Positions 43,924-53,185 of a DNA stretch of 64,000 nt are shown here, in pieces (the stretch's first letter is position 1; every line of letters starts with the position of its first letter). Origin of the DNA: Bacteroidota bacterium (lineage in GTDB: Bacteria > Bacteroidota > Bacteroidia > Chitinophagales > Chitinophagaceae). Location of the stretch: positions 124,001-188,000 of the forward strand of contig JAEZGS010000020.1 in the NCBI GenBank assembly GCA_023437225.1, read 5' to 3'. The position numbers and the translations under genes are program-made. Below the pieces are notes generated by a model, which searched no databases, was not told the DNA's origin, and was given only the letters and a program-made list of their open reading frames with translations.

Positions 43924-45306
43924 ATGCTATCAGCTTACAGGTCATGTATAATTTTGATGGCCTTCTTAACGATTGTTGCCTCCTGCAAATTTCCCGCATC
44001 ACAAAACGAATCATCTGAAACTGTTTCAGCAACGACAGCAACGGTAGCCCATCCCGACTGGTTACTGCAGTCGAACGTCTATGAAGTGAATATTCGCCAA
44101 TATACTCCTGAAGGCACGTTCCGCGCGATGGCCGGGCACTTCGACAGGTTGCGTAACATGGGTGTTGAAATTCTGTGGTTGATGCCCGTTACTCCAATAA
44201 GCAAGATCGACCGTAAGGGAACCCTCGGCAGTTATTACGCAGTGGCTCACTACACTCAGGTCAATCCTGAATTTGGAACCATGGAAGATTTTAAGTGGTT
44301 TGTCAACGAAGCGCACAGAAAGGGATTCAAAGTGATCATTGATTGGGTTGCCAACCACACCGGCGCAGACCATCCATGGGTTACAAAAAACAAGAACTTT
44401 TATAATCTTGATAGCGTTGGCAATCCAAAATATGTATACGACTGGACCGATACACGAGAATTGAATTTCGACAATAAAGCCATGCGTGACAGCATGACCG
44501 AAAGCATGAAGTATTGGATTCGTGAAACAAACATCGATGGCTTCCGTTGCGATGTTGCCGGCGAAGTGCCCGATGATTACTGGGCCGAAGCAATACCTCA
44601 GTTGCGTGCCATGAAAGAAATATTCATGTTGGCAGAAGGTGACAAGCCCTCACTTCACTCCGTTGGTTTTAATGCAACCTATCCATGGGACATGTTCCAG
44701 GCGATGAAACGCGTTGCTGCCGGCGCAACGGATGCGCTGGTGATCGATACGTTGCTGCAACGACTTGACACATTTCCTAAAGGAGCCGTTCGTATGTATT
44801 TTACCAGTAATCACGATGAGAACAGTTGGAATAAAAGCGACTATGAAACATTTCCCGGTTCTTCACATGCACCGTTTGCAGTACTAACACAAACGCTTAG
44901 AGCAAGCGTGCCATTGATATACAGTGGGCAGGAAGAGCCTGTTCTTCGTGCTATATCTTTCTTCGAGAAAGACTCGATGGGATTTAAGAATTATGCTCGT
45001 GCAGAATTTTATAATCGTTTGCTTCAACTTAGAAAAAACAATAAAGCATTATCCGCAGATGCGGCATTCACTAAGATTCAGACTGGCAACGACAAAAGCG
45101 TCTATAGTTTCGTGCGTTCATCGGGTAACGACAAAGTGTTCGTAATTGTGAACCTTTCTGCAAACGCCCAGACTGCTTCTATAAACTCGGAGATGCTTAA
45201 TGGTACCGGACGAAATATATTTGACGGCCAGCAACACGATTTTAGCAACTCAAAAAACATAAGCCTGGAGCCGTGGGCATATAAAGTTTTTGAAATAGGC
45301 AAATAA
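43924..45306 (+). CDS. Alpha-amylase family (GH13) lipoprotein
   Basis: A 460-residue GH13 enzyme with a lipoprotein signal (CIILMAFLTIVASC). The (beta/alpha)8 barrel shows region I VIIDWVANHTG, region II GFRCDVAG with nucleophile Asp210, region III MLAEGD with acid Glu238, and region IV SNHDENSW with Asp298. A small C-terminal beta domain follows (SVYSFVRSSGNDKVFVIVNLS). It would hydrolyse alpha-1,4-glucans or maltodextrins at the cell envelope. The gluconate kinase gene starts 4 bp after its stop, so the genes are co-transcribed. An imperfect -7 box TATCTTTC lies at 43902-43909. Confidence 0.94.
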   Translation: MLSAYRSCIILMAFLTIVASCKFPASQNESSETVSATTATVAHPDWLLQSNVYEVNIRQYTPEGTFRAMAGHFDRLRNMGVEILWLMPVTPISKIDRKGTLGSYYAVAHYTQVNPEFGTMEDFKWFVNEAHRKGFKVIIDWVANHTGADHPWVTKNKNFYNLDSVGNPKYVYDWTDTRELNFDNKAMRDSMTESMKYWIRETNIDGFRCDVAGEVPDDYWAEAIPQLRAMKEIFMLAEGDKPSLHSVGFNATYPWDMFQAMKRVAAGATDALVIDTLLQRLDTFPKGAVRMYFTSNHDENSWNKSDYETFPGSSHAPFAVLTQTLRASVPLIYSGQEEPVLRAISFFEKDSMGFKNYARAEFYNRLLQLRKNNKALSADAAFTKIQTGNDKSVYSFVRSSGNDKVFVIVNLSANAQTASINSEMLNGTGRNIFDGQQHDFSNSKNISLEPWAYKVFEIGK

Positions 45307-45310
45307 ATCA

Positions 45311-46813
45311 ATGAAGTATACGATCGGAGTTGATATCGGAACGTCTGGTGCAAAAGCAGTTGCAATCGATGAATCTGGCATGCGGCTCTTTGTTTGCAGT
45401 GTTTCCTATTCGCCAATATCCTCAGCAGATCCCAACAGGCACGAGTTGGATTGCAACGTATTGATCAACGCGTTTGCCGATGTTGTAAATCGAACGGTTG
45501 AAGCCTTGCCGCAGTCCCGTCCAGTTGCAATATGTCTAAGCACTGCAATGCATGGATTAATTTGCCTCGATCAAAACAATGAGCCCCTTTCAAATTTTAT
45601 CACCTGGGCCGATCAACGAAGTATAGACGTTGCAGAGATGATGCAGTCGGGCGGAATGTCGGAGATAATTCACAGAAACTGTGGTGTGCCGATCCATCCC
45701 ATGTTGCCGCTCTGTAAGATCGCATGGATCAGGGAGAACGATACATCGCTTTTTGAACACACCAGGAAATTCACAGGCATTAAAGAATATATTCTGTGGA
45801 AGTTCTTTGGGAAGATATGTGTTGATCCCTCTCTTGCCGGAGCTATGGGGCTATTCAACATTTATTCACAGAATTGGGATCCTGTTGCACTTCAACTAGC
45901 AGGAATCGAATCGGGATTGCTACCTGAATTAGTTGGAGGTAACACTTCATTAAGTGGCCTTACTTTGTATGGGCAGTCACACCTGAGCGTGCCAACGGAT
46001 ATACAAATGATAATCGGATCGAGTGATGGTTGTCTTGCAAATGTTGGTTCAGGATGCTACGACAATACTACAATTGCGCTTACTATCGGCACGAGCGGCG
46101 CCGCCCGCCGAATCGTGCACAAGGAACAATATGAATATGACAAACGAACTTTCGCCTATTGTCTTGAAGATAGGTTGGTAATAGGAGGACCTGTTAACAA
46201 TGGTGGTATCCTGTTGAAATGGTACTCTGAAAAGTTTTTGGATCGCAAGCTTTCAACTGCAGAAAATTATGAATGGTTCGTGGGTAGAGCGATGAGTTCA
46301 GTTCCGGGCTCTAACGGGCTGTTATTTCTACCATACATCTTCGGCGAGCGCGCACCCGTCTGGGATGCTAAGGCGAAAGGAGCATTTATTGGAATACACA
46401 ATTCACATGGGAGCGACGACTTCATGCGTGCTATCCTCGAGGGAATTGCTTTCTCATTGAAAAAGATCTTATTGGGATTGTGCAACGAAAAAGAGGGGTC
46501 GACTAAAATCTTTGCCAGTGGCGGGTTTACACATTCCCCAGAGTGGGTTCAACTTCTTGCGGACGTAGTTGGGATGCCGATATATGTTCGCGACGAAGGT
46601 GACGCCTCGGCAATCGGTGCAGCGATAATGGGAATGAAAGCATTGGGGTGGATCGAACATTTTGAATCTAGTCACTCTTCGGATTACAAGCACGTTTATC
46701 AGCCCTCATTGGACAATAAGGTTTTGTACGACAAATTGTATCAACTTCACGAGGGACTTTATGATAAGCTGGTATCAACATTTCACGCGTTGCATGAAAT
46801 TACTTCAGTATAA
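45311..46813 (+). CDS. FGGY-family carbohydrate kinase, probable gluconate kinase
   Basis: A 500-residue FGGY kinase. The N-terminal phosphate loop is GVDIGTSGAKAVAIDE; the middle has GLICLDQNNEPLSNFITWAD and SVPTDIQMIIGSSDGCLANVG with TIALTIGTSGAARR; the C-terminal ATP-site block is KIFASGGFTHSPEWVQLLADVVGMPI. The fold moves ATP gamma-phosphate to a sugar or sugar acid. Because the next gene encodes 6-phosphogluconate dehydrogenase, gluconate is the most likely substrate, as in Bacillus gntK-gntZ. Xylulose or glycerol cannot be ruled out from motifs alone. Confidence 0.88.
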   Translation: MKYTIGVDIGTSGAKAVAIDESGMRLFVCSVSYSPISSADPNRHELDCNVLINAFADVVNRTVEALPQSRPVAICLSTAMHGLICLDQNNEPLSNFITWADQRSIDVAEMMQSGGMSEIIHRNCGVPIHPMLPLCKIAWIRENDTSLFEHTRKFTGIKEYILWKFFGKICVDPSLAGAMGLFNIYSQNWDPVALQLAGIESGLLPELVGGNTSLSGLTLYGQSHLSVPTDIQMIIGSSDGCLANVGSGCYDNTTIALTIGTSGAARRIVHKEQYEYDKRTFAYCLEDRLVIGGPVNNGGILLKWYSEKFLDRKLSTAENYEWFVGRAMSSVPGSNGLLFLPYIFGERAPVWDAKAKGAFIGIHNSHGSDDFMRAILEGIAFSLKKILLGLCNEKEGSTKIFASGGFTHSPEWVQLLADVVGMPIYVRDEGDASAIGAAIMGMKALGWIEHFESSHSSDYKHVYQPSLDNKVLYDKLYQLHEGLYDKLVSTFHALHEITSV

Positions 46814-46827
46814 AAAATGTCAATCAT

Positions 46828-47745
46828 ATGGACAACAACTTGAAAGTGATCCTCATTGGTCTTGGAAAAATGGGTTATAACCTGGCATTGAATATTAAAC
46901 GTAACGGATTTTCTTTAAGGGCATATGATATTGCTGCAGAGACTGTAAATAAGATCGCTACTGAAGGTATTGATGCATATACTGACCTTTCTCGAGTGTT
47001 TGCAAATAGTGAGGGTCGGAAAGTGGTGTGGCTGATGGTCCCTTCTGGAAACATTGTCGATGAAACGATTGAGAAACTGCTTCCATTTCTTCAGCAGGGA
47101 GATGTGATCATAGATGGGGGCAATTCCAATTATAAAGATTCTGTTCGCAGGTTTAGCTTTCTTCATTCAAAAGAAATTGACTTTCTTGATTGTGGCACCA
47201 GCGGTGGAACCTCCGGGGCTTTAAATGGCTTATGTGCAATGATTGGTGGCAGACCGGAAGTTTTTGGTTATTGCGAGCCTTTATTTAAAGCAATTTCTGT
47301 TTCGGAGGGATATCTATACTGTGGTGAGCCCGGCAGTGGTCACTTCACGAAGATGGTTCATAATGGAATTGAATACGGTATGATGCAAGCCATTGCCGAA
47401 GGTTTTGAGTTGATGGAAATAAGCGAATATGATCTCGATCTCGGCGCGGTTGCAAAGATGTTCAATCATGGATCTGTGATTCGCGGATGGCTGATGGAAC
47501 TTACAGAGAATGCCCTGCAGAAAGACCCTGGACTCAAATCTATTAAGGGAGTTATGCATTCATCTGGAGAAGGAAAATGGATGCTTGAAACTGCGCTCGA
47601 AAAGCAGCTTTCGACACCTGTGATCGCACTGTCTTTAATGATGCGTTACCGTTCTCAGCAGACAGATACTTTTTCAGGTAAAGTGGTGGCCGCATTAAGA
47701 AATGAATTTGGCGGACATTCAGTGGTTACCAGCGAAAAACTCTAA
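46828..47745 (+). CDS. 6-phosphogluconate dehydrogenase, decarboxylating (short YqeC/GntZ type)
   Basis: A 305-residue dehydrogenase with the N-terminal Rossmann loop ILIGLGKMGYNLA (GLGKMG), SGNIVDETIEKLLPFLQQGD, DGGNSNYKDS, DCGTSGGTSGALNG, and the catalytic KMVHNGIEYGMMQAIAEGF segment. At 305 residues it is the short class; the classical dimeric enzyme is about 470. It converts 6-phosphogluconate to ribulose 5-phosphate with CO2 release. It follows the gluconate kinase after 14 bp, making a two-step gluconate route. Confidence 0.93.
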   Translation: MDNNLKVILIGLGKMGYNLALNIKRNGFSLRAYDIAAETVNKIATEGIDAYTDLSRVFANSEGRKVVWLMVPSGNIVDETIEKLLPFLQQGDVIIDGGNSNYKDSVRRFSFLHSKEIDFLDCGTSGGTSGALNGLCAMIGGRPEVFGYCEPLFKAISVSEGYLYCGEPGSGHFTKMVHNGIEYGMMQAIAEGFELMEISEYDLDLGAVAKMFNHGSVIRGWLMELTENALQKDPGLKSIKGVMHSSGEGKWMLETALEKQLSTPVIALSLMMRYRSQQTDTFSGKVVAALRNEFGGHSVVTSEKL

Positions 47746-47884
47746 AGGTTTAATGGAGTTATGTCGATTAACAAAACTTTCTAACTCATTGATTCCTTTA
47801 ACGTTATATTGTAAATATGGAACGGCTTCCGGCATAATTTTCTAATGATGATGGCAGGCAGTTTAAAAAAACCTGCAACATTAT

Positions 47885-48550
47885 ATGAAAAGCATTTATA
47901 CCCTTGCCGCGATCCTTTTGATTGCAGTTGCTAACGTGAACGCTCAGACTTCATTTGGCGTTCGTGCAGGCGTTAACCATTCGTCTTTGAAAGGTGACGC
48001 AGTAAAAAGTTTTGAAGGTTTAGTTTCAATGACGGATGGTTATCTTACAAGTTCCGCAAGAACCGGATTTCATGCCGGTGCATTTGCTGAGGTGCCTCTT
48101 GGCGGAAGCATCAGCCTTCAACCCGGGATCTATTATTCGCAAAAAGGATATCAGCTGAAAGGAACCATTGCGGCAGACAAGATGGACTTCCTTAATGCTA
48201 CCGCAACTGCAAAACTCCAATCTCAGTATATTGATGTGCCTGTATATCTGAAGGCCAATCTTGGAGGCGGTTTCCATATCTATGCCGGACCGCAGGTTTC
48301 TTACCTTGTGAAAAACAATGTGGAAGTAGAAGCGGGTGCACTGGGCTTCAATGTATTCAACCGCAACTTCGATGTAACAGACCAGTTCAAATCCCTTGAC
48401 GTATCCGTTTCTGGTGGAGTAGGATATGATTTCGCTAATGGGCTTACATTAAATGCAGGCTATGATCATGGCTTATCAAGGTTAGATAAGAACGATAACT
48501 TCAAATCGTTTAACCGCAACATCAAGGTTGGAGTCGCATACAGATTCTAA
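47885..48550 (+). CDS. Outer membrane beta-barrel protein (porin family)
   Basis: A 221-residue protein with signal peptide (LAAILLIAVANVNAQ). The mature sequence alternates beta strands with aromatic ends: SFGVRAGVNHSSLKG, GFHAGAFAEVPLGGSISLQPGIYYSQKGYQL, DVPVYLKANLGGGFHIYAGPQVSYL, ending IKVGVAYRF with a terminal Phe. This is the small 8-stranded barrel family common in Bacteroidota (OMP_b-brl_2). Substrate and role are unknown. It is convergent with mutS, with only 7 bp between the stops. Confidence 0.9.
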   Translation: MKSIYTLAAILLIAVANVNAQTSFGVRAGVNHSSLKGDAVKSFEGLVSMTDGYLTSSARTGFHAGAFAEVPLGGSISLQPGIYYSQKGYQLKGTIAADKMDFLNATATAKLQSQYIDVPVYLKANLGGGFHIYAGPQVSYLVKNNVEVEAGALGFNVFNRNFDVTDQFKSLDVSVSGGVGYDFANGLTLNAGYDHGLSRLDKNDNFKSFNRNIKVGVAYRF

Positions 48551-48557
48551 CTTCAGT

Positions 48558-51149
48558 TCACTTGATAAGGTTCTTTACCTCGTTAAGTTTTAGAAGAGCT
48601 TCAACCGGTGTAAGCCGGTTGATGTCTATTGAATTCAATATCCTGCGGATTTCATCAAAGGTTTCGGAATGTGCATCGAAGATAGACAGCTGCATCTTCG
48701 GTGCACTTAATTTTTTTACATGGTCCCCCAAATGTTCGTCCACCTGCTTTTCTTCTAATTGTTTTAAAATTTCATTTGCACGGTTGAGCAATGCTGGTGG
48801 CATACCAGCCATACGGGCAACATGAATTCCAAAACTGTGCGTACTACCGCCTGGTGCAAGTTTGCGTAGAAAGATCACTTTGTTTCCTACTTCTTTATTT
48901 GTCACATGAAAGTTCCGAACACGGGAAAGTTTATTTTCCAGTTCATTTAACTCATGGTAATGTGTTGCGAACAAAGTCTTGGGAGCCTGTGGCGCATTAT
49001 GAAGATATTCTGCAATGCTCCATGCTATTGAGATGCCATCGTACGTTGAGGTACCGCGGCCAATTTCATCAAGTAGTATTAAACTTCTGCTGGTGATGTT
49101 GTTGATGATGCTTGCCGTTTCATTCATCTCTACCATGAAAGTGGATTCTCCACCACTCAGGTTATCACTCGCTCCAACTCTTGTAAAAATTCTATCCGTC
49201 AATGGCACTCTTGCAGATGTGGCTGGCACAAACGAACCCATATGTGCCATCAGCGTAATTAGTGCTGTCTGTCGAAGCAGTGCACTTTTACCACTCATGT
49301 TTGGGCCGGTTAAAATAATAATCTGTTGAGTGTCCGGATCCAGAGTGATATCGTTCGACACATAGGCTTCACTCACATCAAGGTTTCTTTCAATTACCGG
49401 GTGCCTTCCTTCTGTGATTAAAAGTTCGTTGCCTTTGTGAAGCTCTGGCTTCTTGTAATTGTAATGCACCGCATTGTTCGCAAAGCACAATAAACAATCA
49501 ATTATTGCAAGTATGTTCCCGTTCACCTGCATCGGAGCGATGTAATCCTGTAATTCTGCAAGTAAGCGATCATAGAGATCGGTTTCAAGTGATAAGATCT
49601 TTTCTTCAGCACCGACTATTTTTTCTTCGTATTCCTTCAACTCCGGGGTGATATACCGTTCTGCGTTTGCAAGCGTTTGCTTGCGCATCCAGCTATCCGG
49701 CACTTTCATTTTTTGTGAGTTGGTTACTTCAAGGTAATATCCAAAGACGTTATTGAAGCCGATCTTCAACGTGTTGATTCCCGTTGATTCCATTTCTCGC
49801 TGCTGCAGTGTCACGAGATACTCTTTACCCCCCGAGGATATGGCCCGAAGTTGATCGAGTTCAGCACTAATCGCCTCCCGGATCACTCCTCCTTTTTGAA
49901 TTACTGCAGGTGGATTGTCCACGATCTCGGCTATTATCTTCTGATAAATGTAATGACAACTATTAAGCGTATCAGCGAGTCGCAACAGGTGATCATTGGA
50001 GGCATCAACGCACAACTTTTTTATTTCCTCGATATGATGCAGTCCTCGTGCGAGTTGCAGCACTTCGCGAGGATTGATCTTCTTGACCGGAATCTTACTG
50101 ACAAGCCGTTCTATGTCGCCGCATTGCTTAATGTGATGCACAAGTTTGTTACGCAGGTCGACATCCCTGATAAAATATTCAACAAGGTCGAGCCTCTCCT
50201 GGATGCGGGTCGGATCTTTCAGCGGCAATATGATCCATCTTTTCAACAATCGACCGCCCATCGGCGATATCGTGTTGTCCAAAACCTTTAGCAGATGCTG
50301 CTGTTGTGGGGATCCCAACAGCTCAAGGTTTCTTATCGTAAATTTGTCCATCCATAAGTGCTCTTCCTGATCAATACGTTGAATACGCGTAATGTGTTGG
50401 AGATTTGGATGCTCAGTTTCTTTTAAGTAATGTAGTATTCCACCCGCGGCAATCACACCTTCATGCAATTCATCAACACCAAATCCCTTGAGGGAGTGGG
50501 TTTGAAATTGCCGCAATAAACTCTCGATAGCATATGTGTGATCGAATATCCAGCTTTCAAGCGAGTATGTGTAAAAGCGATTTCCAAAGATCTCTTTGAA
50601 CCGCTTCTGGAAATTTCGTTGAAAGATAACCTCGGCCGGTTTCAAAGTCTGTAACAACTTATCAATGTACTCCGTGTTTCCTTCAGCAACAAAGAACTCT
50701 CCTGTGGTAATGTCAAGAAGTGCAAGTCCCATCTGTTCGTCAGAAAGATGAACGCAGGCAAGGAAATTATTTGTTCCGTGTTCGAGCAGCTTTTCGTTTG
50801 TTGCAATGCCAGGTGTTACCAGTTCGGTTACCCCTCGCTTGACAATACCTTTCGCTTGTTTTGGATCTTCCAGTTGATCACATATCGCCACACGATATCC
50901 TGCCTTAACGAGTTTGTGCAGGTAAGTATCGAGTGCATGATGTGGAAATCCTGCCAGTTCGCTCGATGACGCAGACCCGTTATTTCTCTTTGTAAGGGTG
51001 ATGCCGAGCACCTGTGAGGCAACTATGGCATCTTCGCCGAACGTTTCGTAAAAGTCACCTACACGAAACAACAGTATGGCATCGGGATATTTTTGCTTGA
51101 TAGCCCGGTGCTGCTGCATAAGCGGTGTATCTGTAGTGCTCTTTGACAT
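48558..51149 (-). CDS. mutS: DNA mismatch repair protein MutS
   Basis: An 863-residue mismatch-recognition ATPase, started at ATG 51149 (MSKSTTDTPLMQQHRAIKQ); the TTG-initiated extension to 51203 is unlikely because the -7 box lies at 51201-51208. The mismatch-reading motif is FRVGDFYETFGEDA. The ATPase has Walker A GPNMSGKS (Lys621), the DEIGRGTSTYDG Walker B and FATHYHEL. Connector, lever and clamp domains have normal length. It pairs with MutL, which is not in this window. Confidence 0.98.
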   Translation of the reverse strand: MSKSTTDTPLMQQHRAIKQKYPDAILLFRVGDFYETFGEDAIVASQVLGITLTKRNNGSASSSELAGFPHHALDTYLHKLVKAGYRVAICDQLEDPKQAKGIVKRGVTELVTPGIATNEKLLEHGTNNFLACVHLSDEQMGLALLDITTGEFFVAEGNTEYIDKLLQTLKPAEVIFQRNFQKRFKEIFGNRFYTYSLESWIFDHTYAIESLLRQFQTHSLKGFGVDELHEGVIAAGGILHYLKETEHPNLQHITRIQRIDQEEHLWMDKFTIRNLELLGSPQQQHLLKVLDNTISPMGGRLLKRWIILPLKDPTRIQERLDLVEYFIRDVDLRNKLVHHIKQCGDIERLVSKIPVKKINPREVLQLARGLHHIEEIKKLCVDASNDHLLRLADTLNSCHYIYQKIIAEIVDNPPAVIQKGGVIREAISAELDQLRAISSGGKEYLVTLQQREMESTGINTLKIGFNNVFGYYLEVTNSQKMKVPDSWMRKQTLANAERYITPELKEYEEKIVGAEEKILSLETDLYDRLLAELQDYIAPMQVNGNILAIIDCLLCFANNAVHYNYKKPELHKGNELLITEGRHPVIERNLDVSEAYVSNDITLDPDTQQIIILTGPNMSGKSALLRQTALITLMAHMGSFVPATSARVPLTDRIFTRVGASDNLSGGESTFMVEMNETASIINNITSRSLILLDEIGRGTSTYDGISIAWSIAEYLHNAPQAPKTLFATHYHELNELENKLSRVRNFHVTNKEVGNKVIFLRKLAPGGSTHSFGIHVARMAGMPPALLNRANEILKQLEEKQVDEHLGDHVKKLSAPKMQLSIFDAHSETFDEIRRILNSIDINRLTPVEALLKLNEVKNLIK

Positions 51150-51200
51150 GGGTAACTGGGGTTCTTTATGCTGCTGATCTGATTTGCCTTTCAAGGTCTG

Positions 51201-51208
51201 CAAAAATA
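51201..51208 (-). promoter_or_regulatory. TATTTTTG -7 element for mutS
   Basis: Minus-strand TATTTTTG, 51 bp upstream of the mutS ATG; supports the shorter mutS start. No -33 TTTG at 19 bp. Confidence 0.55.
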
Positions 51209-51267
51209 GGGGTACAGGATTGTATTTACCGGCGCGTTTTTCCCCACCCGGGGGCGGTGCTTTTCCC

Positions 51268-51275
51268 TAATTTTG
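51268..51275 (+). promoter_or_regulatory. TAATTTTG -7 element, 4 bp before the TrmH-like start
   Basis: TAATTTTG matches TAnnTTTG and ends four bases before ATG 51280, implying transcription starts at or beside the start codon. Confidence 0.6.
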
Positions 51276-51279
51276 CCGC

Positions 51280-51828
51280 ATGCGAAAACTGAGCATGGCG
51301 GAGCTTCAACGAAAATCCGTCGAGGATTTCAAGGAAGCGGAAAAAGTACCCGTTGTCATTGTACTCGATAACATCCGCAGCATGCATAATGTCGGTAGCA
51401 TATTCCGTACGGCAGATGGCTTTTTGATGAAGGGAATTTATCTCTGTGGATTTACTCCCTGTCCCCCGCACCGCGACATAAACAAAACTGCTTTGGGAGC
51501 AACTGAAACGGTTGACTGGAGCTACTTTTCAACAACAATGGAAGCGGCGCTTCGTTTGAAAGAGCAGGGCTTCACCCTTGTTGCTGTTGAACAGGTGGAA
51601 GAAAGCCTATCGCCGGAGCAATTAGAATTTCCTGAAAACGGGCAGCTCGCGCTGATTTTCGGCAATGAGGTCGATGGTGTGAGTGAAGAAGTGCTGTCTC
51701 TTTGTGAGGCTGCCATTGAGATCCCTCAAATGGGTATGAAACACTCGCTGAATGTTTCGGTGGCTGCAGGCATTGTACTTTGGGAAATGTCCAAAAGCTA
51801 TCTCATACAACGCAAAAAAAACGACTGA
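51280..51828 (+). CDS. SpoU/TrmH-family RNA methyltransferase
   Basis: A 182-residue SPOUT-fold methyltransferase acting on RNA ribose 2'-OH. Motif 1 is VIVLDNIRSMHNVGSIFRTAD, motif 2 is LALIFGNEVDGVSEEVL and motif 3 is EIPQMGMKHSLNVSVAAGIVL, forming the trefoil-knot SAM site. There is no extra N-terminal substrate-binding domain, as in TrmL or short TrmH proteins. The exact target nucleotide (tRNA or rRNA) is uncertain. Its TGA overlaps the next ATG (TGATG), so the two genes are translationally coupled. Confidence 0.93.
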   Translation: MRKLSMAELQRKSVEDFKEAEKVPVVIVLDNIRSMHNVGSIFRTADGFLMKGIYLCGFTPCPPHRDINKTALGATETVDWSYFSTTMEAALRLKEQGFTLVAVEQVEESLSPEQLEFPENGQLALIFGNEVDGVSEEVLSLCEAAIEIPQMGMKHSLNVSVAAGIVLWEMSKSYLIQRKKND

Positions 51829-52694
51829 TGCTAAAAAATTATCTCAGCCTCGTGAAATTTTCCCATACCATCTTTGCAATGCCATTTGCGATGATCGGTT
51901 TTTTCCTGGGTGTACATGAGGTGAAAGCCACTGGCGGGGTGCTCCCTAATTGGTGGTTTATTTTCCTGCTGGTTATATCGTGCATGATTTTCGCCCGAAG
52001 CGCAGCCATGGCATTCAATCGCTGGCTGGACGCAAGTTTCGACGCACTCAATCCCCGCACCGCTATCCGCGAGATCCCTGCAGGTATCATTTCTTCTAAC
52101 AGTGCTCTCAGATTTGTGATCTTCAATTGCATTGCATTTGTCGTCTGTACCTGGTTCATCAATAAGCTGTGTTTTTTCCTTTCGCCCGTTGCCTTGTTTG
52201 TAATATTGTTTTATTCATACACAAAACGATTTACTCCTTTATGCCACCTGGTGTTGGGTGTTGGTCTTTCTCTTGCACCGATAGGTGCTTACCTGGCCGT
52301 GACTGGCAGCTTCAACCTCTTACCCATACTTTTTTCTCTTGCAGTCATCTTCTGGGTAAGCGGGTTCGACATCATATATTCATTGCAGGATGAAGAATTT
52401 GACCGTGCACAAAAACTTTTTTCCATGCCTTCCTGGCTGGGAAAGGCACGTGCTTTGAAAGTTTCACAGGTATTGCACCTGGTCAGTGCCTTATGTGTAG
52501 TGAGCGCCGGACTCATTGGCCATTTCGGAATACTTTACTGGGTTGGTGTCATCATCTTTTGCGGTATGCTCATCTATCAACACCGACTGGTAAAGCCAAC
52601 CGACCTGAGCAAAGTGAACCTTGCATTTATGACCACAAACGGGTTTGCAAGCGTCGCTTTTGCTGTATTCGTTTTGTTTGACATCTGGATCTGA
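51828..52694 (+). CDS. UbiA-family prenyltransferase (4-hydroxybenzoate octaprenyltransferase-like)
   Basis: A 288-residue polytopic membrane prenyltransferase started at ATG 51828, which overlaps the previous stop codon. The first acidic motif is NRWLDASFDALNPRT (Asn64, Asp68, Asp72), the second YSLQDEEFDR; seven to nine hydrophobic segments follow. These bind Mg-prenyl-diphosphate. Bacteroidota use menaquinone, and this group is commonly annotated as UbiA-like or, in the futalosine route, MqnP. No other quinone genes are nearby, so the acceptor is inferred only. Confidence 0.9.
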   Translation: MLKNYLSLVKFSHTIFAMPFAMIGFFLGVHEVKATGGVLPNWWFIFLLVISCMIFARSAAMAFNRWLDASFDALNPRTAIREIPAGIISSNSALRFVIFNCIAFVVCTWFINKLCFFLSPVALFVILFYSYTKRFTPLCHLVLGVGLSLAPIGAYLAVTGSFNLLPILFSLAVIFWVSGFDIIYSLQDEEFDRAQKLFSMPSWLGKARALKVSQVLHLVSALCVVSAGLIGHFGILYWVGVIIFCGMLIYQHRLVKPTDLSKVNLAFMTTNGFASVAFAVFVLFDIWI

Positions 52695-52698
52695 TCAT

Positions 52699-53109
52699 AT
52701 GGCAAGAATACTTTCTATCGACTACGGTTTGAAGCGCACCGGCATTGCCGTCACGGATCCGTTGCAAATTATTGCCCAGGGACTTACCACGATTGAATCA
52801 CAGCAATTGATAAACTTCCTGAAAGATTACATAAGCCGCGAACCAGTCGAGCTGTTTATTATTGGGGAACCCAGAAATTGGGACGATTCGGCAACCCACG
52901 CAACGCCCCTTGTAGAAGAGGCGATACGAAGACTAAAGAAAAATTTCCCACAGATCCCCATACAAACGGTTGATGAACGATTCACGTCAAAGATGGCCTC
53001 ACGCGCTATGATAGACATGGGTCTGAAAAAAAAACAAAGACGCGATAAAGCACTGGTCGATGAGATCGCGGCGACAATTATGTTGCAGGAATATCTTGCA
53101 TCTCGTTGA
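52699..53109 (+). CDS. ruvX: Putative Holliday junction resolvase / pre-16S rRNA nuclease RuvX (YqgF)
   Basis: A 136-residue RNase H-like nuclease started at ATG 52699 (MARILSIDYGLKRTGIAVTD), 4 bp after the UbiA-family gene. Conserved active-site aspartates and glutamate are in SIDYGLKRTG (Asp8), IIGEPRNWDD, the DERFTSKMA loop and the C-terminal DEIAATIMLQEYL segment. Length is normal for the family. YqgF proteins mature the 5' end of 16S rRNA and are also annotated as resolvases. Confidence 0.95.
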   Translation: MARILSIDYGLKRTGIAVTDPLQIIAQGLTTIESQQLINFLKDYISREPVELFIIGEPRNWDDSATHATPLVEEAIRRLKKNFPQIPIQTVDERFTSKMASRAMIDMGLKKKQRRDKALVDEIAATIMLQEYLASR

Positions 53110-53158
53110 TACTTCGAGAATTCACATTTCACCAAGACTCAATTCAGCTTGCGTATCG

Positions 53159-53166
53159 TATTTTTG
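53159..53166 (+). promoter_or_regulatory. TATTTTTG -7 element for the def gene
   Basis: A perfect TAnnTTTG, 19 bp before the ATG at 53186, matching the spacing at glmM and the 40981 methyltransferase. No clear -33. Confidence 0.6.
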
Positions 53167-53185
53167 CGGCTCTTAATCAGCAGGT

